Shown here in pieces: positions 11,541-24,964 of a stretch of DNA of 64,000 bases. The notes beneath the pieces are model-generated. The model was not told the DNA's origin and did no database searches. It was given only the letters and a program-made list of their open reading frames with translations. This DNA is from Calliopsis andreniformis (lineage: Eukaryota > Arthropoda > Insecta > Hymenoptera > Andrenidae). A program made the position numbers and the translations under genes. Position 1 is the first letter of the stretch; each line of letters opens with the position of its first letter. Where the stretch lies: contig NW_027480504.1 in NCBI RefSeq assembly GCF_051401765.1, positions 1 to 64,000 of the forward strand. The letters run 5' to 3'.

Positions 11541-13335
11541 TTCAATCCTCAATCCTCAATCCTCAATCCTCAATTCTCAATCTTCAATCCTCAATACTCA
11601 ATATTCAATCCTCTATCCTCAATCCTCAATCCTCAATCCTCAATCCTCAATCCTCAATCCTCAATCCTCAATCCTCAATCCTCAATCCTCAGTCCCCAAA
11701 CCTCAATCCTGAATCCTCAATCCTGAATCCTCAATCTTCGGCCCTCAGTCCTCAACAATCAGTTGTCAATCCTCAATCCTCAATAGAATATCCTCAGTTC
11801 AGAGTTTTCAATTCGCAATACTCAATCTGCAATCTTCAAATCTCTAACCACAAACATCAATTCTCATCACTCAACACTCAACACTCAGTCCCCAATCCTC
11901 AATCTTCAATCCTCAATCCTCAATCCTCAATCGTCAATCTTCAATCCTCAATACACAACCTTCAATCCTCAATCCTCAGTCCTCAGTCCTCAAACCTCAA
12001 TCCTCAAACCTCAGCACTCATCCTCAATCCTCAATCCTCAATATTCAATCCTCAATCCTCAATCCTCAATACTCAATCTTCAATCCTCAATCCTCAGTCC
12101 TCAGACCTCAATTCTCAATCCTCATTCCTGAATCCTCAATCTTCAATCCTCAATCCCCAATCCTCAATCTTCAATCCTCAATCCTCAATACTCAATCATC
12201 AATCCTCAACCTTGAATCCTCAATACTCAATCTTCAATCCTCAATCCTCAATCCTCAATCCTCAATACTCAATCCTCAATCCTCAATCTTCAATCCTCAA
12301 TAGTCAATCTTCAATCCTCAATCCTCAATGCTCAATCCTCAATCCTCATTCTTCAATCCTCAATACCCAGTCCTCAATCTTCAATCCTCAATCCTCAATC
12401 CTCAATTCTCAATCCTCAATCCTCAATCCTGAGTCCTCAGTCCTCAAACCTCAATCCTCAACCCGCAGCCCTCATGCTCAATCCTCAATCCTCAATCCTC
12501 AATCCTCAATCCTCAATCTTCAATCCTCAATACTCAATCTTCAATCCTCAATCCTCAGTCCTCAAACCTCAATTCTGAATCCTCAATCCTGAATCCTCAT
12601 TCTTCAATCCTCAATACCCAATCCTCAACCTTCAATCCTCAATCCTCAATCCTCATTCTTCCATCCTCAATACCCAATCCTCAATCTTCAATCCACAATC
12701 CTCAATCCTCAATTCTGAATCCTCAATCCTCAATTTTCAATGCTCATTCTTCAATCCTCAATACCCAATACTCAATCTTCAATCCTCAATCCTCAATCCT
12801 CAATTCTCAATCCTCAACCTTCAGTCCTCAGTCCTCAAACCTCAATCCTCAACCCTCAGCCCTCATCGTCAATCCTCAATCCTCAATCTTCAATCCTCAA
12901 TACCCAATCCTCAATCCTCAATCCTCAGTCCTCAAACCTCAATTCTGAATCCTCAATCCTGAATCCTCCAACTTCGGCCCTCAGTCCTCAACAATCAGTT
13001 GTCAACACTCAGTACTCAATAGTATATCCTCAATTCACAGTTTTCAATACTCAATACTCAATCTGCAATCATCAAACCTCTATCCACAAACATCAATTCT
13101 CATCACTCAACCCGCAACACTCTGTCCCCAATATTCAGTCCTCAATCCTCAATCCTCAATCCTCAATCCTCAATCGTCAATCTACAATCCTCAATACTCA
13201 ATCTTCAATCCTCAGTCCTCAATCCTCAATCCTCAATCCTCATTCTTCAATCCTCAATACCCAATCCTCAATCTTCAATCCTCAATCCTCAATCCTCAAT
13301 TCTGAATCCTCAATCCTCAATTTTCAATCCTCATT
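9855..13335 (+). repeat. Segment gamma1 (paired with 20547-24021)
   Basis: Matches 20547-24021 at offset 10,692, dropping to 10,685 after about 13160, where gamma1 has one extra TCAATCC. This is a copy-number change of exactly one heptamer. It contains anchors 11397 and 11782 and the variant anchor AATAGTATAT at 13018. The match ends near 13335, where gamma1 continues TCAAACC TCAATAC and gamma2 continues with plain heptamers. Confidence 0.83.
12974..13140 (+). repeat. Diverged landmark block, type D (anchor AATAGTATAT at 13018)
   Basis: A third version with GTATAT instead of GAATAT, TCAACAC TCAGTAC before the anchor, and CTGTCCCC near the end. Copies lie at 13018, 23710 and 31223 in copy 1 and at 45045, 55737 and 63250 in copy 2. 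It occurs only in gamma-class segments, so it tags that lineage. Confidence 0.83.
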
Positions 13336-13529
13336 CTTCAAACCTCAATACCCAATACTCAATCTACAATCCTCAATCCTCAATTATCAATCCTCAATCC
13401 TCAATCCTCAATCCTCAGTCCTCAGCCCTCAAACCTGAATCCTCAACCCTCAGACCTAATCCTCCATCCTCAATCCTCAATCCTCAATCCTCAATATTCA
13501 ATCCTCAGCCCTCAAACCTCAATCCTGAA

Positions 13530-15118
13530 TCCTCAATCCTGAATCCTCAATACTCAATCTTCAATCCTCAATCCTTAGTCCTCAAACCACAATTCTGAAA
13601 CCTCAATCGTGGATCCTCAATCTTCAATCCTCAATCTCCAACCCTCAATCTTCAATCCTCAATCCTCAATCCTCAATCCTCAATCCTCAATCTTCAATCC
13701 TCAATACTCAATATTCAATCCTCTATCCTCAATCCTCAATCCTCAATCCTCAATCCTCAATCCTCAGTCCTCAATCCTCAATCCTCAATCCTCAGTCCCC
13801 AAACCTCAATCCTGAATCCTCAATCCTGAATCCTCAATCTTCGGCCCTCAGTCCTCAACAATCACTTGTCAATCCTCAATCCTCAATCCTCAATAGAATA
13901 TCCTCAGTTCAGAGTTTTCAATTCGCAATACTCAATCTGCAATCTTCAAATCTCTATCCACAAACATCAATTCTCATCACTCAACACTCAACACTCAGTC
14001 CCCAATCCTCAATCTTCAATCCTCAGTCCTCAATCCTCAATCGTCAATCTTCAATCCTCAATACACAATCTTCAATCCTCAATCCTCAATCCTCAATCCT
14101 CAATCCTCATTCTTCCATCCTCAATAGCCAATCCTCAATCTTCAATCCTCAACCATCAATACTCAATTCTGAATCCTCAATCCTCAATTTTCAATCCTCA
14201 TTCTTCAATCCTCAATCCTCAATCCTCAATCCTCCATCCTCAATTTTCAATCCTCGATCCTCAATCCTCAATCCTCAGTCCGAAATCCTCAATCTTCAAT
14301 CCATAATCCTCAACCCTCAACCTTCAATCCTCAATCCTCAATCCTCAATCATCAATCCTCAATATTCAATCCTCAATACTCAATCTTCAATCCTCAAACT
14401 TCAATCTTCAATCCTCAATCACCAATCCTCAATCCTCAATCCTCAATCCTCAATCGTCAATCTTCAATCCTCAATCCTCAATCCTCAATCCTCAGTCCCC
14501 AAACCTCAATCCTGAATCCTCAATCCTGAATCCTCAATCTTCGGCCCTCAGTCCTCAACAATCAGTTGTCAATCCTCAATCCTCAATAGAATATCCTCAG
14601 TTCAGAGTCTTCAATTCTCAATTCTCAATCTGCATTCTTCAAATCTCTATCCACAAATATCAATTCTCATCACTCAACACTCAACACTCAGTCCCCAAAC
14701 CTCAATCTTCAATCCTCAATCCTCAATCCTCAATCCTCAATCTTCAATCCTCAATACTCAATCTTCAATCCTCAATCCTCAATCCTCAATCCTCAATCCT
14801 CATTCTTCCATCCTCAATAGCGAATCCTCAATCTTCAATCATCAACCATCAATCCTCAATTCTGCATCCTCAATCCTCAATTTTCAATCCTTATTCTTCA
14901 ATCCTCAATCCTCAATCCTCAATCCTCAATTTTCAATCCTCGATCCTCAATCCTCAATCCTCAGTCCGAAATCCTGAGTCCTCAGTCCTCAAACCCCAAT
15001 CCTCAACCCGCAGCCCTCATGCTCAATCCTCAATCCTCAATCCTCAATCCTCAATCTTCAATCCTCAATACTCAATCTTCAATCCTCAATCCTCAGTCCT
15101 CAAACCTCAATTCTGAAT
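13530..15118 (+). repeat. Segment delta1 (three copies per 32-kb unit)
   Basis: Recurs at 17712-19300 (offset 4,182) and 25060-26648 (offset 11,530); the match to the third copy extends left to about 13435. It contains anchors 13892 and 14585, which are 693 bases (99 heptamers) apart in all three copies. It begins just before the GGATCC landmark at 13611. Similarity to the copy at 17712 ends near 15118, where TCTGAATCC becomes TCTGAAACC in delta2. Confidence 0.85.
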
Positions 15119-15133
15119 CCTCAATCCTGAATC

Positions 15134-17720
15134 CTCATTCTTCAATCCTCAATACCCAATCCTCAATCTTCAATCCTCAATCCTCAATCTTCAATCCTCA
15201 ATACTCAATCTGCAATCCTCAATCCTCAATCCTCAATCCTCAATCCTCAATCCTCATTCTTCAATCCTCAATACCGAATCCTCAATCTTCAATCCTCAAA
15301 CCTCAATCCTCAATTCTCAATACTCAATCTTCAATCATCAATATTCAATCTTCAATCCTCAATCCTCAATCCTCAATTCTCAATCCTGAATCCTCAATCC
15401 TGAATCCTCAAGCTTCAGCCCTCAGTCCTCAACAATCAGTTGTCAATCCCCAATCCTCAATAGAATATCCTCAATTCACAGTTTTCAATACTCATTACTC
15501 AATTTGCAATCTTCAGATCTCTATCCACAAACATCAATTCTCATCACTCAACCCTCAATACTCAGTCACCAATCCTCAAGCTTCAAACCTAAATCCCCAA
15601 TCCTCAATCATCAATCCTCAATCTTCAATCCTCAATACTCAATCTTCAATCCTCAACCCTCAATCCTCAATCCTCAATCACCAATCCTCAATCCTCAATC
15701 TTCAATCATCAATATTCAATCTTCAATCCTCAATCCACGATCTTCAATCCTGAATCCTCAGCCCTCAATGTTCAATCCGCAATAACTAATCCTCAAATTT
15801 CAATCCTCAATCCTCAATCCTCAATCCTCAATCCTCAATCCTCAGCCCTCAAACCTCAATCCTGAATCCTCAATCCTGAATCCTCAATACCCAATCTTCA
15901 ATCCTCAATCCTCAGTCCTCAAACCACAATTCTGAAACCTCAATCCTGAATCCTCAATCTTCAATCCTTAATCTCCAACCCTCAAATTCAACCCTCAATC
16001 CTCAATCCTCAATCCTCAATCCTCAATCTTCAACCCTCAATACTCAATATTCAATCCTCTATCCTCATTCCTCAATCCTCAATCCTCAATCCTCAATCCT
16101 CAATTTTCAATCCTGAATCCTCAATCTTCGGCCCTCAGTCCTCAACAATCAGTTGTCAATCCTCAATCCTCAATAGAATATCCTCAATTAACAGTTTTCA
16201 ATACTCATTACACAATTTGCAATCTTCAGATCTCTATCCACAAACATCAATTCTCATCACTCAACCCTCAATACTCAGTCACCAATCCTCAAGCTTCAAA
16301 CCTAAATCCCCAATCCTCAATCATCAATCCTCAATCTTCAATCCTCAATACTCAATCTTCAATCCTCAACCCTCAATCCTCAATCCTCAATCACCAATCC
16401 TCAATCCTCAATCCTCAATCCTCAATCGTCAATCTTCAATCCTCAATCCTCAATCCTCAATCCTCAGTCCCCAAACCTCAATCCTGAATTCTCAATCCTG
16501 AATCCTCAATCTTCGGCCCTCAGTCCTCAACAATCAGTTGTCAATCCTCAATCCTCAATAGAATATCATCAGTTCAGAGTTTTCAATTCGCAATACTCAA
16601 TCTGCAATCTTCAAATCTCTATCCACAAACTACAATTCTCATCACTCAACACTCAACACTCAGTCCCCAATCCTGAATATTCAATCCTCAATCCTCAATC
16701 CTCAATCGTCAATCTTCAATCCTCAATACACAATCTTCAATCCTCAATCCTCATTCCTCAATCCTCAATCCTCATTCTTCCATCCTCAATAGCCAATCCT
16801 CAATCTTCAATCCTCAACCATCAATCCTCAATTCTTCATCCTCAATCCTCTATTTTCAATCCTCATTCTTCAATCCTCAATCCTCAATCCTCAATCCTCA
16901 ATCCTCAATTTTCAATCCTCGATCCTCAATCCTCAATCCTCAGTCCGAAATCCTCAATCTTCAATCCATAATCCTCAACCCTCAACCTTCAATCCTCAAT
17001 CCTCAATCCTCAATCATCAGTCCTCAAACCTCAATCCTCAATCGTCAGTCTTCAATCCTCAATAGTCAATCTTCAATTCTCAATCCTCAATGCTCAATCC
17101 TCAATCCTCATTCTTCAATCCTCAATACCCAATCCTCAATCTTCAATCCTCAATCCTCAATCCTCAATTCTCAATCCTCAATCCTCAATCCTGAGTCCTC
17201 AGTCCTCAAACCTCAATCCTCAACCCGCAGCCCTCATGCTCAATCCTCAATCCTCAATCCCCAATCCTCAACCTTCAATCCTCAATACTCAATCTTCAAT
17301 CCTCAATCCTCAGTCCTCAAACCTCAATTCTGAATCCTCAATCCTGAATCCTCATTCTTCAATCCTCAATACCCAATCCTCAATCTTCAATCCTCAATCC
17401 TCAATCCTCAATTCTCAATCCTCAATCCTCAGTCCTCAGTCCTCAAACCTCAATCCTCAAACCTCAGCACTCATCCTCAATCCTCAATCCTCAATATTCA
17501 ATCCTCAATCCTCAATCCTCAATACTCAGTCTTCAATCTTCTATCCTCAGTCCTCAGACCTCAATTCTGAATCCTCATTCCTGAATACTCAATCTTCAAT
17601 CCTCAGTCCCCAATCCTCAATCTTCAATCCTCAATCCTCAATACTCAATCCTCAATCCTCAATCTTGAATCCTCAATACTCAATCTTCAATCCTCAATCC
17701 TCAATCCTCAATCCTCAATC
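15134..17720 (+). repeat. Segment epsilon1 (paired with 27061-29647)
   Basis: Matches 27061-29647 at offset 11,927 with scattered differences, and its part 15935-17180 matches 19298-20543 at offset 3,363. It contains anchors 15459, 16172 and 16557. The 16172-16557 spacing is 385 bases. The 15459-16172 spacing of 713 is one base short of 102 heptamers, explained by a 6-base TCAAAT unit near 15982. Confidence 0.84.
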
Positions 17721-20543
17721 CTGAATCCTCAATACTCAATCTTCAATCCTCAATCCTTAGTCCTCAAACCACAATTCTGAAACCTCAATCGTGGATCCTC
17801 AATCTTCAATCCTCAATCTCCAACCCTCAATCTTCAATCCTCAATCCTCAATCCTCAATCCTCAATCCTCAATCTTCAATCCTCAATACTCAATATTCAA
17901 TCCTCTATCCTCAATCCTCAATCCTCAATCCTCAATCCTCAATCCTCAGTCCTCAATCCTCAATCCTCAATCCTCAGTCCCCAAACCTCAATCCTGAATC
18001 CTCAATCCTGAATCCTCAATCTTCGGCCCTCAGTCCTCAACAATCACTTGTCAATCCTCAATCCTCAATCCTCAATAGAATATCCTCAGTTCAGAGTTTT
18101 CAATTCGCAATACTCAATCTGCAATCTTCAAATCTCTATCCACAAACATCAATTCTCATCACTCAACACTCAACACTCAGTCCCCAATCCTCAATCTTCA
18201 ATCCTCAGTCCTCAATCCTCAATCGTCAATCTTCAATCCTCAATACACAATCTTCAATCCTCAATCCTCAATCCTCAATCCTCAATCCTCATTCTTCCAT
18301 CCTCAATAGCCAATCCTCAATCTTCAATCCTCAACCATCAATACTCAATTCTGAATCCTCAATCCTCAATTTTCAATCCTCATTCTTCAATCCTCAATCC
18401 TCAATCCTCAATCCTCCATCCTCAATTTTCAATCCTCGATCCTCAATCCTCAATCCTCAGTCCGAAATCCTCAATCTTCAATCCATAATCCTCAACCCTC
18501 AACCTTCAATCCTCAATCCTCAATCCTCAATCATCAATCCTCAATATTCAATCCTCAATACTCAATCTTCAATCCTCAACCCTCAATATTCAATGCTCAA
18601 TCACCAATCCTCAATCCTCAATCCTCAATCCTCAATCGTCAATCTTCAATCCTCAATCCTCAATCCTCAATCCTCAGTCCCCAAACCTCAATCCTGAATC
18701 CTCAATCCTGAATCCTCAATCTTCGGCCCTCAGTCCTCAACAATCAGTTGTCAATACTCAATCCTCAATAGAATATCCTCAGTTCAGAGTCTTCAATTCT
18801 CAATTCTCAATCTGCATTCTTCAAATCTCTATCCACAAATATCAATTCTCATCACTCAACACTCAACACTCAGTCCCCAAACCTCAATCTTCAATCCTCA
18901 ATCCTCAATCCTCAATCCTCAATCTTCAATCCTCAATACTCAATCTTCAATCCTCAATCCTCAATCCTCAATCCTCAATCCTCATTCTTCCATCCTCAAT
19001 AGCGAATCCTCAATCTTCAATCCTCAACCATCAATCCTCAATTCTGCATCCTCAATCCTCAATTTTCAATCCTTATTCTTCAATCCTCAATCCTCAATCC
19101 TCAATCCTCAATTTTCAATCCTCGATCCTCAATCCTCAATCCTCAGTCCGAAATCCTGAGTCCTCAGTCCTCAAACCCCAATCCTCAACCCGCAGCCCTC
19201 ATGCTCAATCCTCAATCCTCAATCCTCAATCCTCAATCTTCAATCCTCAATACTCAATCTTCAATCCTCAATCCTCAGTCCTCAAACCTCAATTCTGAAA
19301 CCTCAATCCTGAATCCTCAATCTTCAATCCTTAATCTCCAACCCTCAAATTCAACCCTCAATCCTCAATCCTCAATCCTCAATCCTCAATCTTCAACGCT
19401 CAATACTCAATATTCAATCCTCTATCCTCATTCCTCAATCCTCAATCCTCAATCCTCAATCCTCAATTTTCAATCCTGAATCCTCAATCTTCGGCCCTCA
19501 GTCCTCAACAATCAGTTGTCAATCCTCAATCCTCAATAGAATATCCTCAATTCACAGTTTTCAATACTCATTACACAATTTGCAATCTTCAGATCTCTAT
19601 CCACAAACATCAATTCTCATCTCTCAACCCTCAATACTCAGTCACCAATCCTCAAGCTTCAAACCTAAATCCCCAATCCTCAATCATCAATCCTCAATCT
19701 TCAATCCTCAATACTCAATCTTCAATCCTCAACCCTCAATCCTCAATCCTCAATCACCAATCCTCAATCCTCAATCCTCAATCCTCAATCGTCAATCTTC
19801 AATCCTCAATCCTCAATCCTCAATCCTCAGTCCCCAAACCTCAATCCTGAATCCTCAATCCTGAATCCTCAATCTTCGGCCCTCAGTCCTCAACAATCAG
19901 TTGTCAATCCTCAATCCTCAATAGAATATCATCAGTTCAGAGTTTTCAATTCGCAATACTCAATCTGCAATCTTCAAATCTCTATCCACAAACTACAATT
20001 CTCATCACTCAACACTCAACACTCAGTCCCCAATCCTGAATCTTCAATCCTCAATCCTCAATCCTCAATCGTCAATCTTCAATCCTCAATACACAATCTT
20101 CAATCCTCAATCCTCATTCCTCAATCCTCAATCCTCATTCTTCCATCCTCAATAGCCAATCCTCAATCTTCAATCCTCAACCATCAATCCTCAATTCTTC
20201 ATCCTCAATCCTCTATTTTCAATCCTCATTCTTCAATCCTCAATCCTCAATCCTCAATCCTCAATCCTCAATTTTCAATCCTCGATCCTCAATCCTCAAT
20301 CCTCAGTCCGAAATCCTCAATCTTCAATCCATAATCCTCAACCCTCAACCTTCAATCCTCAATCCTCAATCCTCAATCATCAGTCCTCAAACCTCAATCC
20401 TCAATCGTCAGTCTTCAATCCTCAATAGTCAATCTTCAATTCTCAATCCTCAATGCTCAATCCTCAATCCTCATTCTTCAATCCTCAATACCCAATCCTC
20501 AATCTTCAATCCTCAATCCTCAATCCTCAATTCTCAATCCTCA
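17712..20543 (+). repeat. Segments delta2 and epsilon2 (shortened composite)
   Basis: 17712-19300 copies delta1 (offset 4,182) and 19298-20543 copies part of epsilon1 (offset 3,363). The delta-epsilon order is kept, but about 820 bases present in the first composite (15118-15935) are missing at the junction near 19300. Anchors lie at 18074, 18767, 19535 and 19920. The missing stretch is an internal deletion between in-register heptamers. Confidence 0.83.
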
Positions 20544-20546
20544 ATC

Positions 20547-23500
20547 CTCAATCCTCAGTCCTCAAACCTCAATTCTGAATCCTCAATCCTGAATCCTCAT
20601 TCTTCAATCCTCAATACCCAATCCTCAATCTTCAATCCTCAATCCTCAATCCTCAATTCTCAATCCTCAATCCTCAGTCCTCAGTCCTCAAACCTCAATC
20701 CTCAAACCTCAGCACTCATCCTCAATCCTCAATCCTCAATATTCAATCCTCAATCCTCAATCCTCAATACTCAATCTTCAATCTTCTATCCTCAGTCCTC
20801 AGACCTCAATTCTGAATCCTCATTCCTGAATACTCAATCTTCAATCCTCAGTCCCCAATCCTCAATCTTCAATCCTCAATCCTCAATACTCAATCCTCAA
20901 TCCTCAATCTTGAATCCTCAATACTCAATCTTCAATCCTCAATCCTCAATCCTCAATCCTCAATACTCAATCCTCAATCCTCAATCTTCTATCCTCAATA
21001 GTCAATCTTCAATCCTCAATCCTCAATGCTCAATCCTCAATCCTCATTCTTCAATCCTCAATACCCAATCCTCAATGTTCAATCCTCAATCCTCAATCCT
21101 CAGTTCTCAATCCTCAATCCTCAATCCTGAGTCCTCAGTCCTCAAACCTCAATCCTCAACCCGCAGCCCTCATGCTCAATGCTCAATCCTCAATCCTCAA
21201 TCCTCAATCCTCAATCTTCAATCCTCAATACTCAATCTTCAATCCTCAATCCTCAGTCCTCAAACCTCAATTCTGAATCCTCAATCCTGAATCCTCATTC
21301 TTCAATCCTCAATACCCAATCCTCAATCTTCAATCCTCAATCCTCAATCTTCAATCCTCAATACTCAATCTGCAATCCTCAATCCTCAATCCTCAATCCT
21401 CAATCCTCATTCTTCAATCCTCAATACCGAATCCTCAATCTTCAATCCTCAATCCTCAATCCTCAGTTCTCAATACTCAATCTTCAATCATCAATATTCA
21501 ATCTTCAATCCTCAATCCACGATCCTCAATCCTCAATCCTCAGCCCTCAATGTTCAATCCGCAATAACTAATCCTCAAACTTCAATCCTCAATCCTCAAT
21601 CCTCAACCCTCAATCCTCAATCCTCAGCCCTCAAACCTCAATCCTGAATCCTCAATCCTGAATCCTCAATACCCAATCTTCAATCCTCAATCCTCAGTCC
21701 TCAAACCACAATTCTGAAACCTCAATCCTGAATCCTCAATCTTCAATCCTTAATCTCCAACCCTCAATCTTCAATCCTCAATCCTCAATCCTCAATCCTC
21801 AATCCTCAATCTTCAATCCTCAATACTCAATATTCAATCCTCTATACTCATTCCTCAATCCTCAATCCCCAACCCTCAATCCTCAATTTTCAATCCTCAA
21901 CACTCAATCTGCAATCCTCAATCCTCAATACCTCAATCCTCAATCCTCATTCTTCAATCCTCAGTACCGAATCCACAATCTTCAGTCCTGAATCCTCAAT
22001 CCTCAATTCTCAATCCTGAATCCTCAATCCTGAATCCTCAAGCTTCAGCCCTCAGTCCTCAGCAATCAGTTGTCAATCCCCAATCCTCAATAGAATATCC
22101 TCAATTCACAGTTTTCAATACTCATTACTCAATTTGCAATCTTCAGATCTCTATCCACAAACATCAATTCTCATCACTCAACCCTCAATACTCAGTCCCC
22201 AATCCTCAAGCTTCAAACCTAAATCCCCAATCTTCAATCCTCAATCCTCAATCCTCAATCCTCAATTCTCAATCTTCAATCCTCAATACTCAATATTCAA
22301 TCCTCTATCCTCAATCCTCAATCCTCAATCCTCAATCCTCAATCCTCAATCCTCAATCCTCAATCCTCAATCCTCAATCCTCAGTCCCCAAACCTCAATC
22401 CTGAATCCTCAATCCTGAATCCTCAGTCTTCGGCCCTCAGTCCTCAACAATCAGTTGTCAATCCTCAATCCTCAATAGAATATCCTCAGTTCAGAGTTTT
22501 CAATTCGCAATACTCAATCTGCAATCTTCAAATCTCTAACCACAAACATCAATTCTCATCACTCAACACTCAACACTCAGTCCCCAATCCTCAATCTTCA
22601 ATCCTCAATCCTCAATCCTCAATCGTCAATCTTCAATCCTCAATACACAATCTTCAATCCTCAATCCTCAGTCCTCAGTCCTCAAACCTCAATCCTCAAA
22701 CCTCAGCACTCATCCTCAATCCTCAATCCTCAATATTCAATCCTCAATCCTCAATCCTCAATACTCAATCTTCAATCCTCAATCCTCAGTCCTCAGACCT
22801 CAATTCTCAATCCTCATTCCTGAATCCTCAATCTTCAATCCTCAATCCCCAATCCTCAATCTTCAATCCTCAATCCTCAATACTCAATCATCAATCCTCA
22901 ATCTTGAATCCTCAATACTCAATCTTCAATCCTCAATCCTCAATCCTCAATCCTCAATACTCAATCCTCAATCCTCAATCTTCAATCCTCAATGGTCAAT
23001 CTTCAATTCTCAATCCTCAATGCTCAATCCTCAATCCTCATTCTTCAATCCTCAATACCCAATCCTCAATCTTCAATCCTCAATCCTCAATCCTCAATTC
23101 TCAATCCTCAATCCTCAATCCTGAGCCCTCAGTCCTCAAACCTCAATCCTCAACCCGCAGCCCTCATGCTCAATCCTCAATCCTCAATCCTCAATCCTCA
23201 ATCCTCAATCTTCAATCCTCAATACTCAATCTTCAATCCTCAATCCTCAGTCCTCAAACCTCAATTCTGAATCCTCAATCCTGAATCCTCATTCTTCAAT
23301 CCTCAATACCCAATCCTCAACCTTCAATCCTCAATCCTCAATCCTCATTCTTCCATCCTCAATACCCAATCCTCAATCTTCAATCCTCAATCCTCAATCC
23401 TCAATTCTGAATCCTCAATCCTCAATTTTCAATCCTCATTCTTCAATCCTCAATACCCAATACTCAATCTTCAATCCTCAATCCTCAATCCTCAATTCTC

Positions 23501-24021
23501 AATCCTCAACCCTCAGTCCTCAGTCCTCAAACCTCAATCCTCAACCCTCAGCCCTCATCGTCAATCCTCAATCCTCAATCTTCAATCCTCAATACCCAAT
23601 CCTCAATCCTCAATCCTCAGTCCTCAAACCTCAATTCTGAATCCTCAATCCTGAATCCTCCAACTTCGGCCCTCAGTCCTCAACAATCAGTTGTCAACAC
23701 TCAGTACTCAATAGTATATCCTCAATTCACAGTTTTCAATACTCAATACTCAATCTGCAATCATCAAACCTCTATCCACAAACATCAATTCTCATCACTC
23801 AACCCGCAACACTCTGTCCCCAATATTCAGTCCTCAATCCTCAATCCTCAATCCTCAATCGTCAATCTACAATCCTCAATACTCAATCTTCAATCCTCAG
23901 TCCTCAATCCTCAATCCTCAATCCTCATTCTTCAATCCTCAATACCCAATCCTCAATCTTCAATCCTCAATCCTCAATCCTCAATTCTGAATCCTCAATC
24001 CTCAATTTTCAATCCTCATTC
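20547..24021 (+). repeat. Segment gamma2
   Basis: Copy of gamma1 at offset 10,692, then 10,685. Anchors are at 22089, 22474 and 23710, the last with the AATAGTATAT variant. Position 20868 is T here and at the gamma1 equivalent 10176, but G in copy 2 (52895), so the copy-2 base is the derived one. Confidence 0.83.
22992..23100 (+). repeat. Typical low-divergence stretch inside gamma2
   Basis: This stretch carries TCAATGG near 22995, where gamma1 has TCAATAG at the equivalent place. It is a paralogue-specific substitution kept in both 32-kb copies (also near 55022), so it predates the 32-kb duplication. The change also creates the apparent start of a spurious frame. Confidence 0.6.
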
Positions 24022-24964
24022 TTCAATCCTCAATCCTCAATCCTCAATCCTCAGTCCTCAGCCCTCAAACCTCAATCCTCAACCCTCAGCCCTCATCCTC
24101 AATCCTCAATCCTGAATATTCAATCCTCAATACTCAATCCTCAATACTCAATCTTCAATCCTCAATCCTCAGTCCTCAGACCTCAATTCTGAATCCTCAA
24201 TCCTGAATCCTCAATCTTCAATCCTCAATCTCCAACCCTCAATCTTCAATCCTCAATCCTCAATCCTCAATCCTCAATCCTCAATCTTCAATCCTCAATA
24301 CTCAATATTCAATCCTCTATCCTCATCCTCAATCCTCAATCCTCAATCCTCAATCCTCAGTCCTCAGTCCTCAATCCTCAATCCTCAGTCCCCAAACCTC
24401 AATCCTGAATCCTCAATCCTGAATCCTCAATCTTCGGCCCTCAGTCCTCAACAATCAGTTGTCAATCCTCAATCCTCAATAGAATATCCTCAGTTCAGAG
24501 TTTTCAATTCGCAATACTCAATCTGCAATCTTCAAATCTCTATCCACAAACATCAATTCTCATCACTCAACACTCAACACTCAGTCCCCAATCCTCAATC
24601 TTCAATCCTCAATCCTCAATCCTCAATCGTCAATCTTCAATCCTCAATACACAATCTTCAATCCTCAATCCTCAATCCTCAATCCTCAATCCTCATTCTT
24701 CCATCCTCAATAGCCAATCCTCAATCTTCAATCCTCAACCATCAATACTCAATTCTGAATCCTCAATCCTCAATTTTCAATCCTCATTCTTCAATCCTCA
24801 ATCCTCAATCCTCAATCCTCCATCCTCAATGTTCAATCCTCGATCCTCAATCCTCCATCCTCAATCCTCATTCTTCAATCCTCAACACCGAATCCTCAAT
24901 CTTCAATCCTCAATCCTCAATCCTCAATTCTCAATCTTCTATCCTCAGTCCTCAGTCCTCAAAC
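24022..24964 (+). repeat. Bridge between gamma2 and delta3
   Basis: Ordinary heptamer sequence with one landmark block anchored at 24478. Its surroundings resemble the delta region around anchor 13892 but diverge after about 24830, where TCAATGT replaces TCAATTT. It also holds a 6-base unit (TCATCC) near 24325. I see nothing here outside the satellite. Confidence 0.7.
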